Source of the DNA: Crocodylus rhombifer
Lineage: Eukaryota; Chordata; Crocodylia; Crocodylidae
Length of the DNA: 64,000 bases
Direction: 5' to 3'
Assembly (NCBI GenBank): GCA_038503035.1
Contig: JAVSML010020763.1
Coordinates: 99,072-163,071 of the forward strand
The position numbers were made by a program, and so were the translations under genes. Positions 1 to 10,421 of this stretch are shown here, one piece after another (the stretch's first letter is position 1; each line of letters opens with the position of its first letter). The notes under the pieces were generated by a model that saw only the letters and a program-made list of their open reading frames with translations, was not told the DNA's origin and did not search any database.

Positions 1-73
1 GGGGGTGGGACAGGAAATGAGTGCTCTGAGTTAGATTACAGGGCAGTCGAGGGGAAAGAGACTTAACAGTGAG

Positions 74-864
74 GGGGTCTACTACAGACCTCCCAACCAA
101 GGGGAAGAGCTCGACCAAAAATTCTTAGGTCAGCTCATGGAGGTAGTGAAGTCTAAGGATGTGGAGATGACGTGGTGAGGGGGCTATGGGTGCTCGACCA
201 CCTGGGCAACAGCAATCATCGCCTGCTGGAATTCACCATCCAGCACAAGGTGGCAAAGGCCTGCAGCAAGGCAGCAACCCTAGATTTCAGGAGGGCAAAC
301 TTCACCGAGCTAAAGAGAATAGTCAGGGATGCACTGAGGTCCCAGAGAGGAGGGGAGCCAGGTGTCCAAGGAGAGTGGTTGCTCCTCAAGGAGACGATCC
401 TCCAAGCCTAAAGAGAGGTAATTCCAACAAGGATCAAAGGGGGCAGGAGGGCGCAGAAGCCCCCATGGCTCACCAAAAGCATCCGGAAATGTCTCCTACC
501 TAAAAGGGAGGCGTACACCCAGTGGAAAAGAGGGGACATCACCAGGGATGACTATACTGCAGTTGCTCGGGGATGTAGGGGGGCAGTCAGGAAGGCCAAG
601 GCAGAGATGGAACTGGGACTAGCTTCCCGGAGCAAGGACAATAAGAAGTCCTTTTTTAAATACATAGGAGGTAAAAAGAAGGTTCCGGGTAATGTGGGGA
701 CCCTGCAGAAAACGATAGGAAATTTGGTCGTCACACCAGATGATAAAGCCAACATATTTAATGATTTCTTTGCCTCCATCTTCCTAAGCAGGGACCAGAA
801 CAGCCACCCCCCTGCTGGGTCCCCCCTCATGCCCCAGGGGAGGCACACCTGGGCCACGGGTTAG
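74..864 (+). pseudogene. CR1 ORF2, endonuclease end and linker (broken)
   Basis: Remnant of the CR1 ORF2 endonuclease C-terminus and the linker before the reverse transcriptase. A first frame (74-178) holds the YYRPPNQ motif typical of this family and ends at a TGA. The next piece continues in another frame from 172 and has LGNSNHRLLEF. The family usually has SDH here, so the catalytic-region aspartate has become asparagine. The linker continues to about 864, with KSFFKYI and NDFFASIF, both typical of CR1 ORF2. At least two frameshifts and several stops divide it. Recognition rests on memory of the family, not on a search. Confidence 0.82.
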
Positions 865-889
865 TTAGGGAGCTTCTGGAGGAACTGGA

Positions 890-2335
890 CGTATTCAAGT
901 CAGCCGGTCTGGACGATCTCCACCCTAGAGTATTAAAGGAATCGGCTGAGGTCATTGCAGGACCCCGGCACGGCTTTACGAGCACTCATGGTGCTCTGGT
1001 GTGGTGCCAGAGGACTGGAAGAGGGCCAATGTGGTTCCCATCTTCGAAAAGGGGAAGAAGGAGGACCCGGGAAACTATAGGCCAGTTAGTCTTACTTCGA
1101 TCCTAGGCAAGCTGTTTGAGAAAATTATGCTGGCACACATCCATGAGGGGCCAGCAGGGGATTTCATGCTTAGGGGCAACCAACACAGGTTCATCAGCGG
1201 CAGGTCCTGTCCGACCAACCTGGTGGCCTTCTATGATCAGATAACCAAATCATTAGATGCAGGGGTAGCAGTAGACATAGTCTTCCTGGACTTTCAGAAG
1301 GCCTTCGACACTGTCTCTCACCCTGTTTTCATTAAGAAACGGGGGGACTGTGGTGTCAACATCCACACAGTCAAATGGGTCACCAACTGGCTGGAGGGCC
1401 GCACCCAGAGGGTGGTAGTGGATGGGTCATTTTCAGCCTGGAGGGATGTGGGCAGTGGAGTTCTGTAGGGCTCAGTCCTCAGGCCCGCACTGTTCAACTT
1501 CTTCATCAGTGACTTGGACAAGGGGGTAAAAAGCACCCTGTTCAAATTTGCTGATGACCCTAAGATGTGGGGGGATGTGGGCATGCTAGAAGGGAGGAAT
1601 AGGCTGCAATCAGACCTAGACAGGTTACAAGGGTGGGTGGATGAGAATACGATGGGATTCAACACTGACAAGTGCAAAGTGATGCACCTGGGGAGGAAAA
1701 ACCGGCACCATACCTACAGGCTGGGGAACTCCCCTCTTGTCAGTACAGAGGCAGAAAAGGATCTTGGAGTCATCATTGACTCCAAGATGAACATGGGCTG
1801 GCAGTGTGGGGATGCAGTCAGGAAGGCCAACTGCACCTTGTCATGCATCCACAGACGCATCTCAAGCAGGTCCAGGGAGGTGATCCTCCCCCTCTATGCA
1901 GCACTGGTCAGGCCGCAGCTGGAGTACTGCGTCCAGTTCTGGGTGCCGCACTTCAAGAGGGATGTGGACAACACGGAGATGGTCCAGAGGAGGGCCACTT
2001 GTATGATCAGAGGGCAGGCCCTATGAGGAGAGGCTACGGGACCTGAACCTGTTCAGCCTCCACAAGAGAAGGCTGAGAGGGGATCTAGTGGCCTGTTACA
2101 AACTAGTCAGGGGGGATCAGCAGGCACTGGGGAAGTCCCTGTTCCCCCGTGCACTGCCAGGAGTGACCAGGAATAACGGTCACAAGCTGGTAGAGGTAGA
2201 TTTAGGCTAGATATCAGGAAGTGCTACTTCACGGTCAGGGCGGCTAGGATCTGGAACCAACTTCTAAGCGAAGTGGTGCTGGCCTCTACCCTGGGGGTCT
2301 TTAAGATGAGGTTGCTTGGGTCGTTTGACCCCAGT
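890..2335 (+). pseudogene. CR1 ORF2, reverse transcriptase and C-terminus (broken)
   Basis: Reverse transcriptase of a CR1 LINE, which would copy its own RNA into nicked chromosomal DNA. Visible blocks in order: VFKSAGLDDLHPRVL (from about 890), a frameshift near 960-1000, VPEDWKRANVVPIF and NYRPVSL (from 1001), FLDFQKAFDTVSH, then FKFADD carrying the two catalytic aspartates (about 1544-1561). A TAG at 1466-1468 falls where the family has the glutamine of the PQG motif. The same frame then continues to a stop at 2024-2026. After a further frameshift the C-terminal part (LRDLNLFSLHKRRL and a final WNQL region) runs to about 2330. The two catalytic aspartates remain, but the stops and frameshifts make this a pseudogene. 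Confidence 0.92.
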
Positions 2336-2414
2336 AATCTTTCCTGCCATGGCAGGGGGCCGGACTACATGATCTACTCAGGTTCCTTCCAACCCTAGAA
2401 ACTATGAAACTATG

Positions 2415-2940
2415 AGTGGCACCAGCAGGGCTGGGGGCTGTAGGTGGGGAGTAAGAGGCAGTGGTAGGGCCAGGAGGCTGTGGGTTGTGAGTGAGGGGCA
2501 GTGGCATGGGCGGGGCAGTGGCATGGGCAGGGCACCGGCACATCAAGGTGACACAGCACCACAAAGCAATGTGGTGGTGGGGGGAGACAGAGGCAGCTGG
2601 ACCCACATCCTGGTGAGCAAAGTGGGTAGGGGAAGCTCTGATTTTCCATGATAAAAAACCCAAAATCAAGTGTAACATTTATAGGAATTTAGAATTTATT
2701 TTATTATAGTGACTGAGGCACTAATAGGCTTGCACATTGCTTTAAAATTGTAAATATATCAATAAAACATTGTGTTCAACCAATACACATGCACACACAT
2801 ACACACACACATACACATATGCGCGCGTGCACACACACACACACTCAAAGAGTGGCGTTTAATTTTAATCATGGAAAAATGTGGATTTTGCAGGGTTTAA
2901 TGAGACTTTGCAATTTTTAAACAGAGAAAACCAGAATCCC
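2415..2940. repeat. Unclassified interspersed repeat, copy 1
   Basis: The segment from just after the CR1 tail to about 2940 matches the segment at 13722-14175 in the same order. Shared blocks are a G-rich first part (GTGAGTGAGGGGCA-like), a block around AGCTCTGATTTTYCATGA, an AT-rich block with ACTGAGGCACTAATAGGC-like sequence, and a final block near TTGCAATTTTTAAA. The CA microsatellite at 2783-2844 interrupts this copy only. No terminal inverted repeats, duplication or coding sequence was seen, so the class is unknown. The left edge is set by the CR1 insertion, so the full element is probably longer. Confidence 0.7.
2783..2844. repeat. Imperfect (CA)n microsatellite
   Basis: Alternating CA and TA dinucleotides with a GCGCGCG interruption near 2821. 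It lies inside copy 1 of the unclassified repeat and is absent at the equivalent place in copy 2, so it arose or expanded after the copies separated. Confidence 0.95.
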
Positions 2941-3611
2941 TGCTCATGATCCTCACCAAGATCCCTCCTTTACCAGCTTCCCTGCTGTGATATCTTCAAA
3001 AAATTGCCAGGAAAGGCTACTGATGTGCTACTGCAGCTGACCATTGATCAAAATTATCTTATTGTGCCCCATTGTCTGTACCCATCAACTATCTCTTGTG
3101 CAAATCTTCTCCAGGAGATAAGCAATATTGTTGTTGAATTTTCCAAGAGCTCTCTCTGCAGTCTTCTGAACATAAAATCACTAGCTGTTTATTATGCTTA
3201 TTATGAGCAACGAAAGTTCAACGAATTATAGAAGCAGTAGATTAGATCTTTATAAAGAAAAATTACATTGAGAATAGGAGAGGTTTGTTTTGGTTGGGTT
3301 TGTTTTTTTTTTTAAATGTTGGGTTAGAAAATGCTTGTTCAGTTTCTGAAATATATATATATTTCCCCCATCACACAAATGAACATTAAGTCCTGCCTCC
3401 TCCCAAGTAATGCAGTTTTACAGGTTTTAATTTTGTTCAATATATGTGTAAACAGCAAGACTGATACTTCCTGTGTATATCTCTAGGTGTCACTAAAAGA
3501 CAATAGACGATGGGAATAATAACATTAAAGAAAATGCATACCGGGAAAATGATGGATACAGGATATAGACTGTGAGACTGGGAAGTAAGGTTTTTCTGGA
3601 ATTCCACTAGA
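2941..3611. other. No gene seen; AT-rich sequence
   Basis: Unique-looking AT-rich DNA with a poly-T run near 3303-3314 and a short AT dinucleotide run near 3351-3362. A 75-codon open frame at 3004-3231 (+) resembles no family that I know and is not called a gene. Confidence 0.5.
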
Positions 3612-3903
3612 CGGGGGGTCAACAACCTCCGGCACATGTGCCGAGCATGGCCATTTTGCTCAGCACACCACCACCAACCCGGGCTCTAAGCAGGTGCTGC
3701 CAACCACGGAGCCCAGGCTGCTCCCAGCAGGTGGCTGGGAGGCTGCAAGCCCTGTTGCAAGCAGACCGGGCTCCATGGACCGGCTGCAGCCAGGAGGCTG
3801 CAAGCAGCTGCTCCGGGCTCCGGCATGTCAGCGTTCTGGCACCTTCCAAGGTAGACATTGTGGGTTTTTCGGCACTCTGGCCAAAAAAATGTTGCCTATC
3901 CCT
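3612..3903. mobile_element. Non-autonomous hAT-like DNA transposon
   Basis: The left end reads CGGGGGGTCAACAACCTCC and the reverse complement of the right end reads AGGGATAGGCAACATTT. These are related imperfect inverted ends of the GGGGT.GGCAAC type seen in hAT elements. The flanking 8-mers CCACTAGA (3604-3611) and ACACAAGA (3904-3911) agree at six of eight places, as expected for an old 8-bp hAT duplication. The interior is GC-rich with GCTGC and CAGGCTGC repeats and holds no transposase. The superfamily call is inference from the ends and duplication length. Confidence 0.68.
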
Positions 3904-3911
3904 ACACAAGA

Positions 3912-5377
3912 CCTTCATTGAGGTTCATGTGAAGTGAGTGGGAAGGGGCAGGGAGAAGACACATAGGGAGCAAAATAGTGACCACAATCTTTAGGGTGCT
4001 GGACTGTTAGAGCTGTATATTGTATAGGGCCTGGCTTTTACTTCAGTGCACTAAACAGGCCTCGGTGTAGTGAAAGTCCTTTGAAAGCTTAGAAAGTAAA
4101 AACCAAGACTGAACTCTAGGGAAGGAAATGGGGGTGGGGGAAGGTAGGTTGGAGTACAAATTGGGACTGAATGAGGAGATGTAGAAAGCGGGTGGAACTT
4201 GGACTAGCTGGACAGGGAAATGGGGGCTAAGAACTAGCAGAGGGATAGTGAGAGGAGCCCGACCTCTTGAGGAGCAGAGCTGTGGGAGCAAACTCAAGGG
4301 ATGGATAAACATACATGTGTAGCAGCTTCCAAAGGGAAGAGACTAAGCTGGTACTTGGAAGTGGGCAGCAGCTGTTAACTTGTAACTGGTACATGTGCAT
4401 GAGCCAGTAGCCATGCAAATAATCTCCCTAACTTCAACCCTGAATGAAGCACAGTTGCACAGCTACAGGTCCATGCACAGTTACAGTGTAACAGCTGCTG
4501 CTCTGTCCCAAGCAGCAGCTTTCCCTCCCCTTTTGAAGCTGCTACAAGTGAACATTTGCTCATTTTCTGAGACTGGATGGGCAAAGAAACTGAATCAGTG
4601 AGGTTGCAGGGAGACTGAGTTTGGATGAATTACCCAGGCAGGGCTGGGACACAGACTGGTTGGAAGGGATGCAGTACAAAAGGTAAAGCTTAGAGAAGCA
4701 GGCAGAAGCATGAGGGGTCTGTGCCCACCTGAGCACATTCTTCTTCGAAGAAGGGAAGATATGATTCCTGAGACTCACCATTTGGCAGCAGATATCTATG
4801 AAACCAATTGACAAAGCAAGATCACAGAAACGTAACAACCCATCTGTCTTAATACCTGTAATTGCTTAATTAGATCAAAAGGCATGGATGTGTGCTGTAG
4901 ATATCAAGTTTCCAGTTCTGCTGATGAACAAAGTGGGTCTCTTGTTTTTCAGGCAACTCTCAATTATCTGAACAAGGAGACGCTTTTTCTCTCCCCATAA
5001 TTCCCTGCCTTATTCACTACACAGTTTCTAACTTATGCAGAATAGAAAATAGTCTCAAATTCTATAACCATTTGTCCCTTGGACTGAATGGGGCAGAGGT
5101 CCTCTGGAAAAAATCATTGTGCAATTAAAAACTGTATCCTAATACACCTGCACAATGAATACCAAATTCGGGTAGCTGGGAAACATTAAGGAACATCAGA
5201 ATTAAGGTCTGAGAACTTGACGATGAAACCTTCGTAATGTTCTTTTAACCTAGTTTGTGTGAGATCAATAGATATCCATGGTGGACAGTCCAAAACCTTG
5301 CTTTTATTCTTTCTTGTTTTATTAGAAAGAATTTTCAACTACCTGAGTAGTTAAGCTTCTGTGAATCTGTGAACCAT
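3912..5377. other. No gene seen
   Basis: Unique-looking sequence. Short open frames on both strands here resemble no known family and have no supporting context. No RNA gene or strong repeat was recognised. Confidence 0.5.
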
Positions 5378-5380
5378 TAA

Positions 5381-5519
5381 GGGTGTTTATAGATGTTCTC
5401 CTGGAGGGGGGGACTTTAATTAGCGTGGCTTCAAAAGCCACGCTAATTAAAGCATCTGGAGAGTCACCTGCATCAGCACCAACATTTTTCAGTACAGGGA
5501 TGCAGATACACGTGACACT
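5381..5519. mobile_element. Hairpin MITE, Harbinger-like
   Basis: It begins GGGTGTTTATAGATG directly after TAA (5378-5380). It matches, in reverse orientation, the right-hand end of the better preserved element at 30119-30427, including the central palindrome and the G-rich stretch beside it. The other end (reverse complement AGTGTCACGTGTATC) is more decayed and the matching duplication is not clear. A perfect stem at 5414-5452 occupies the middle. There is no coding capacity, so movement would have needed a transposase supplied elsewhere. Confidence 0.62.
5414..5452. repeat. Perfect palindrome, 18-bp arms and 3-nt loop
   Basis: Arms CTTTAATTAGCGTGGCTT (5414-5431) and its exact reverse complement (5435-5452) flank the loop CAA. 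The element at 30119-30427 has the same design at the same relative place with different stem bases, so stem pairing rather than exact sequence appears to be shared. Confidence 0.95.
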
Positions 5520-6569
5520 GAAGACTGCTGGAGTGTGGTAATTACAGCGCATTGGAGCAGCCTCCCTGTATGTGTATAGGTGCCCTAAGACTCCAAGTGT
5601 GGTTGCTCTTTGTGAACAGAAAAGGGATATGGAGAGGCCTCACTTCAATGATCCACAGTAGTTCTCTCCCTGTAACCCTAGTTCAGGTAGACAGCTGGCA
5701 GGAAATTTCACCTTATCTTTTGGCTACTTGGTCTTTTCTGCTTACAGGATGGGATATCCAGGTAAGAAGAGAATGCATAGGTTTAAGAGCAGGACATGTG
5801 CTGTTGCTGGCAGTTCTGCCTGGGTGGTAGGCCAGAGCCAGATTTAGGGAGAAACCTAAGTGTATAGTCCTCCTCAACCTACAGTACGCATAAGTATCAA
5901 TCACTGTCCCCAGGGAGGGCCAAAGACCTAAGGCTGGTGGGATGGTCAAGCTTGTTCGTGACTGATGACAACAGAGCAGGTATCTGGGATTTGTGACGTG
6001 AACTGTTCTCTTCAGTGACATGAGCGTTCTGTCCATGACAGTAAAGGTGTTAAGGTAGATCTGCATGTTGTACCAACTTCTAGATATGTTCTTCCCTGAA
6101 ACAACCTACTAGAGAGTGAAGCCCTTACTAGACATAATGCTTACAAATTCCCATTGATTTCAGTGGCAATACTGCAATATGTGGCTGTTAAATGCCAAAA
6201 GACCTTTAGTATAGCTGAACGCTGTGCCTTAGTAAAGCTCTACAGGAGTGGAAAAAGCATTTGGCTGGGTTAGCAGGTGCTGAAAATGATGTTTGTTTCT
6301 AGAACATGTGCCCCAAGAAGATAACAGCAACTAACTTTAGCATGGGGAATGGATGGGGGGCAGTTTACAAGGCCTACTTTTTTCCTCCAGGGGAACTTTG
6401 CAGAAACCTCCTTATAATCCTATATTTACTGGATCCAAAACCCACTGCAAGTCAATGGGAGTCTTCCTGTTGATTCCAATAGGTTTAAATTAGGCCCTAT
6501 ATCTGACCAGGGAGAACTGTGTAAAAGCAGACTATTTGCATTTGCACAATTAACTCAGCTTGTGTCTGC
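5520..6569. other. No gene; possible ancient LINE trace
   Basis: Mostly unique sequence. The part at about 6430-6500 (AAGTCAATGGGAGTC then a second, inverted-like ATTCCAATAGG block) resembles an old amniote repeat seen in many reptile and bird genomes. I cannot name it with confidence. Open frames at 5552-5830 (+) and 5713-6066 (-) resemble no protein that I know. Confidence 0.35.
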
Positions 6570-6670
6570 CTCTTTCTTAGTCTTGAAGAAGGGAACCTGA
6601 GGCCCCAAAGCTTGTCCAACAACTCTCCCAAATATACAGCTTGGTTCAATAAAAGATATCACAAAAAAAT
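6570..6670 (+). repeat. L2-like LINE or SINE 3' tail
   Basis: Contains GAAGAAGGG, CCAAAGCTTGTC and then TTCAATAAAAGATATCAC, in the order found at the 3' ends of L2-type LINEs and the SINEs that share their tails. A second, more decayed copy is at 60540-60700. Only the tail is visible, so the source LINE or SINE cannot be decided. Confidence 0.6.
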
Positions 6671-7045
6671 CCTTGCTTCTCATACATTTCCTGGTCCATC
6701 ATGATTACACTAACACTCTAACCTTGTTACAATGATAGGTCAAGTATATAAACCCACTAGAATGTTATTTTTATTAAAGCAATATACTACTCTAGTCAAT
6801 GGTATTCATATATATATTGCCTTTTAGACAAAGCCAAATAGATATATTACAGCCATGCAGTGCTGTAACAGGAGGTCACACAGGGTAGTGAAATTTCTCT
6901 CAGCTCCCCTGTGCAACCAGGAAGGTAAGTGCTTACTGCTTCAGCAATCCCTTGCAATCAAGGATGATTGTCTTCCATGACTGTCTTATCTGTGTGTCTG
7001 AAGATAGCCAATGAGACCTATCTAGGACTGACAGACTCTACTACA
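6671..7045. other. No gene seen
   Basis: AT-rich sequence with short TA runs (near 6810). No repeat family or reading frame recognised. Confidence 0.5.
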
Positions 7046-7049
7046 GTTC

Positions 7050-7240
7050 AGACATTAGGCCTGTGCAACTAGGGAAGTATCCAATTTGGATTCAGAGGAC
7101 AGCAATTCGATTCAGAGATTCGGATCACTGTCCTGAATCGATTCAGCCAAATCAGCTTTGGAAGATTGGCCAGGGAGAGAGGCAGGCACAGCTGGGCGGC
7201 TGCAGGTTCTCCCAGCCCCAGCCTAATCCCAGCACTTCAA
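7050..7240. repeat. Probable non-autonomous DNA transposon fragment
   Basis: Starts GGCCTGTGCAA and contains a series of related and inverted GATTCG and GATTCAG motifs (7085-7150), followed by a GC-rich arm and a short poly-A. The CTGTGC start and internal inverted structure recall the element at 48444-49388, but the other end was not found. Family unknown. Confidence 0.4.
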
Positions 7241-7684
7241 AAAAAACCACTGGGTTTGGGATGTGTGTGGGGTTCTTGTCCCATTGGGTGTATTTTATTG
7301 TATTGCAGCTTGGGTGTTATGGGAATATTGCATGGGGTAGTTGTTGCACGGGTTTTGTTGTGTAATACAGCTTATATAGCTCGACCTACCTGTGTTGTAG
7401 CGTGTAGCTATTTTTTCTAACTCTGATTGGGGTCGGAAAGTAAATCAATGCTCAGGGAAATTAACTTACTTTAATGCCCTGGAGCTAACTACCTGTGGGT
7501 CACAGAAGATTAACAACCCTCTGGATTAATTGATTAATTAGTTAATTGGCATCCCCACAAGTGGTCCTTCAATATGATCATTGGCTCTATACTCATGATG
7601 TTTGCTTGCAGAAGGACGCTAACATTGGTGCATCTGTCTTGCCACTGGACCCGGAAGATCTTCCGCAGACAGTGTTGATGGTAC
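7241..7684. other. No gene seen
   Basis: Nothing recognised apart from a short ATTAATTGATTAATTAG run near 7523. Open frames at 7063-7365 and 7166-7420 overlap the repeat above and are not credible genes. Confidence 0.5.
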
Positions 7685-8035
7685 TTTTCTGTTGCATGGT
7701 GCTAAGGCTCCTTTAAGGGCAGAAGCAGCTTGGCTAGAGAGCCTGTGAGTGACACAAAGCTCCACAGCTGCAAGTTGCCCAGGCAGCAGGCTAATGAGGA
7801 AATTAGCTGGGACCTGCGCACGGTCAGCTGACTGGAAGGAGGCAGGGCCCTCTGTACATATAAGCCCCAGGGATAGAGCTGGCAGGTCTTAGTTCTCTGG
7901 CACTTGCCAAGGGAAACAACTCCTGTGTGAAAGAGCTACCTGATTGCCTAACCTGCTGCCTGCAAAATTAATAGGGCTTCAAGAGGTCATAAGGTGCCTG
8001 GGGCTAGAAGGCACACAATAATAAGGAAGAAGTTT
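7685..8035 (+). promoter_or_regulatory. LTR-like promoter region (candidate)
   Basis: A GC-rich stretch with CCTTTAAGGGCAGAAGCAG, GCTAATGAGGAAATTAGC and then ACATATAAGCCCCAGGG (TATA-like, about 7857-7873) looks like the upstream and start-site part of a retroviral-type or gypsy LTR. No TG..CA ends, target duplication or internal coding region could be fixed, so this is a candidate only. A composite of other repeats is the alternative. Confidence 0.3.
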
Positions 8036-8440
8036 ACCTTCTTAAATGAGCAGAGTGTAGCCTCCATTTATCATTGTTATGTTGTTGCCCAGGGGGCTTG
8101 AGTTTCTGTTGTCATTTGAACCAATGGACTGGGATGGGGCATGGTAAAGGGGAGATTTTGGAGCCATGCATCTAGCCCATAAGGCTTGGGATGTTCTGTG
8201 GGGTACCCAGCAAGGGGTCCAAGAACACACAGGGTTTATTGTGGTCCAACAGGACCATGACTTCACATAAATTTGTGGGCAGCCTCCCTGTTTATTATTT
8301 ATACCAACAACATGAGGCAGGTGAGACAAGAAGGCACCCACAAGACAGAATTGATAGGGTCACAGAGCCCTAGGGGCATCACAGCCATCCCTGGGGACTC
8401 CACGCTGTGACATTTTTCCGACAACTTTAGATTCCCCTGT
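8036..8440. other. No gene seen
   Basis: Nothing firmly recognised. It might belong to the LTR-like region before it, or be flanking DNA of the LINE that follows. Confidence 0.4.
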
Positions 8441-8444
8441 ACAT

Positions 8445-10390
8445 TGTTCATGTGTCTGCTCCATACAGCAAAGTGGGGATCACGATTGCTTGATAAACCA
8501 TGAACTTGGTTTCAGATCTTGTATCACTATCTTTGAAAACCCATTTCTTCAGGTGTCCAAAGGCTGCCCTTGCACACTTGAAGTGATGTTGAATTCCTTC
8601 ATTGACATCCACCTTCTTTGGCAGATGGTTTCCAAGGTACAGGAAATACTCAACATTCTCTAGAGTCATCGTGGATCTGGATTACCTGAGCTGGGGACTG
8701 CTTGCTGGTGGAGGACCTTAGTATTCCGAATGTTAAGCAACAGTCCCATTTTCTTGTATGCCTCAGTAAAGACATCAACAATTGCCTAAAGGTCTGATCT
8801 GAGTGAATGCACACTACAGATCATCAATGTACTGGAACTCAATGATTGAGGTTGATATGGTCCTGGTTTTGGCTTGCAGTTTGTTAAGGTTAAACAGCTT
8901 ACCATCCATTCGATAGTTTAGCTCCTCTCTGGCCGGAAGCTCCACCCTGGCTGGTTAGATGTAGCATCATGACAAAGAATTTTGAGACGAGTGTTGTGGT
9001 GATGACAGCCTTGCTTAACTCTTGTTTTAACCTCAAAGGGATTTGTGATAGATCCATTACTAAGACCCACCATTCTCATACCATCCCAGAGCAGGCACAG
9101 AATGGTGAAAAATTTCAGTGGGCATCCATATGTCAGAAGGATCCTCCACAAAACTTCTCAGTGGACAGAGTCAAAAGTTTTTGTGAGGTCAAAGAAGGCC
9201 ATGTAGAGAGGCTTAAGTTGTTTCCTGCATTTCTCCTGCAGCTGATGAGCTGAGAAGATCATGTCAGTTGGGCCTCTTGGTGCCCTAAACCCACACAGAT
9301 TCCAGGAGGAGCTCTTCAGCAGGTGGAAGGAGATGGTTCAGAAGGGTTCTCACAGTGATATTTCCCATGGCAGACAGCAAGGTGATCTCTCTGTAGTTTC
9401 CACAGTTGAACTTGTTTCCTTTCTTGAAGATTGTCACAATCATGACATCCCTGGGGTTGTCTGGGATTTCTTCATCATTCCAGATCCTTAAGATAAGGGC
9501 ATGAAGTGGTCATGTGAGCCTCTCTTCCCCCTTGCTTGAAGATTTCCATGGGGATTCCATCCACTCCAGATGCCTCATTGTTCTTCATCTGCTTGATGGC
9601 TTTCCTTACCTCGTCAAGGGATGGAGAGATTGAGAACATCTCTGACTGGATGTTGAGGGATAGAACTGAGAATGCTCACATCAACAGCAGGGTCTTCATT
9701 GAGAAGGCTTTTAAAATACTCCTTCCAATAGGCATTGATGGCTCCTCTTTTCTTGACCAGATCTCCTCCATCCTTGGGTCTCAAGGGGGTTGGGTCCCTG
9801 AGTGCTTGGACCATAGATGGCTTTGGTGTCACTGAAGAAATTGCACATATTGTGGCTATCAGTGAGATGCTGATTCTCCATAGCCTCATCTTCCCACCAC
9901 TTGTTTTTTATATTCCAGGTCTTCCTTTGGACCTTTGCCTTGGCATGCTGGAGATTCAATTTATTTTGCTTAGAGTTGGTGTCATTTTGCAAAGCACAAA
10001 AAGCCTCATGCTTGTAATTGGTCAACACTTGGGTCTCCTGGTCATTCTCATCAAATCCATCTTGATTCATGGTAGAGAATCTAAATGTCTCTTCAAAGAT
10101 GCTGATAGTGGTGACTGAGAGCACCCCGCATGCTGCTGATATTTTCCCATTGTTGTTGATTGGAATTCACCAGTGTTTTTGTTAAGACAGTAGTGGAAGA
10201 GGTCTTGCTTGCTTGGGTCCTTGAGTCTTTCACCGTTGATCTTCTGTTGGTATTGCTTCTTTTCCCCAGTGGTAAAATTCAAGGCATGATAGTTGCCTAT
10301 AATCTTGTGCTTCAGATTGAGTCTTAAGGGCTCAGACAAGATCTTCAAATGGAGTAAAACCTCTACCATCCAAGAGGAAAAGGTACAGGT
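8445..10390 (-). pseudogene. RTE-clade LINE, endonuclease-RT ORF, broken
   Basis: Remnant on the minus strand of an RTE-type LINE polyprotein. Reading from 10390 down: a conserved linker with DGFDENDQE and a later WWEDEA (about 10070-9890); YGPSTQGPNPL (near 9800); the reverse transcriptase opening block MIVTIFKKGNKFNCGNYR then LLSAMG (about 9450-9370); GCPLKFFTILC and a following DGM..VKQGC block (9151-9010); and near 8640-8450 FLYLGNHL, ARAAFGHL, KFMVYQAIVIPTLLYGADT. The last block is followed by TGA where the family usually has tryptophan. Many stops and frameshifts separate the pieces, and neither the endonuclease nor the 3' UTR is clear. The clade assignment rests on these blocks, which differ from CR1. 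Confidence 0.82.
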
Positions 10391-10421
10391 TATGTCTACA
10401 TTGCAGGTTATGTCTACATTG
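10386..10421. repeat. Two-copy tandem duplication, 18-bp unit
   Basis: The unit CAGGTTATGTCTACATTG occurs twice in direct tandem. The GTTATGTCTACATTG core resembles the ends of the Harbinger-like elements elsewhere in the window, but a second end was not found. Confidence 0.75.

Larger units (their letters stand above)
1..2413 (+). mobile_element. CR1 LINE, 5' end outside the window, degenerate
   Basis: Non-LTR retrotransposon of the CR1 clade. In order along the + strand are the C-terminal part of the apurinic-type endonuclease, the linker, the reverse transcriptase, the ORF2 C-terminus and a 3' UTR whose end carries the repeated unit AAACTATG (about 2396-2413), the place where CR1 reverse transcription primes. 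The reading frame is broken several times, so the copy cannot move. It is a close relative of the copy at 37978-40577: the two match almost residue for residue through the reverse transcriptase. The element runs off the left edge, so its true 5' end is unknown. It ends directly against the repeat at 2415-2940, which suggests it inserted into that repeat. Confidence 0.93.

Noticed and set aside
5414..5452. Perfect palindrome read as a rho-independent terminator or a microRNA precursor
   Set aside because: It sits in the middle of a MITE whose relative at 30119-30427 has the same structure. A terminator reading belongs to bacteria and no expression evidence exists for a microRNA.
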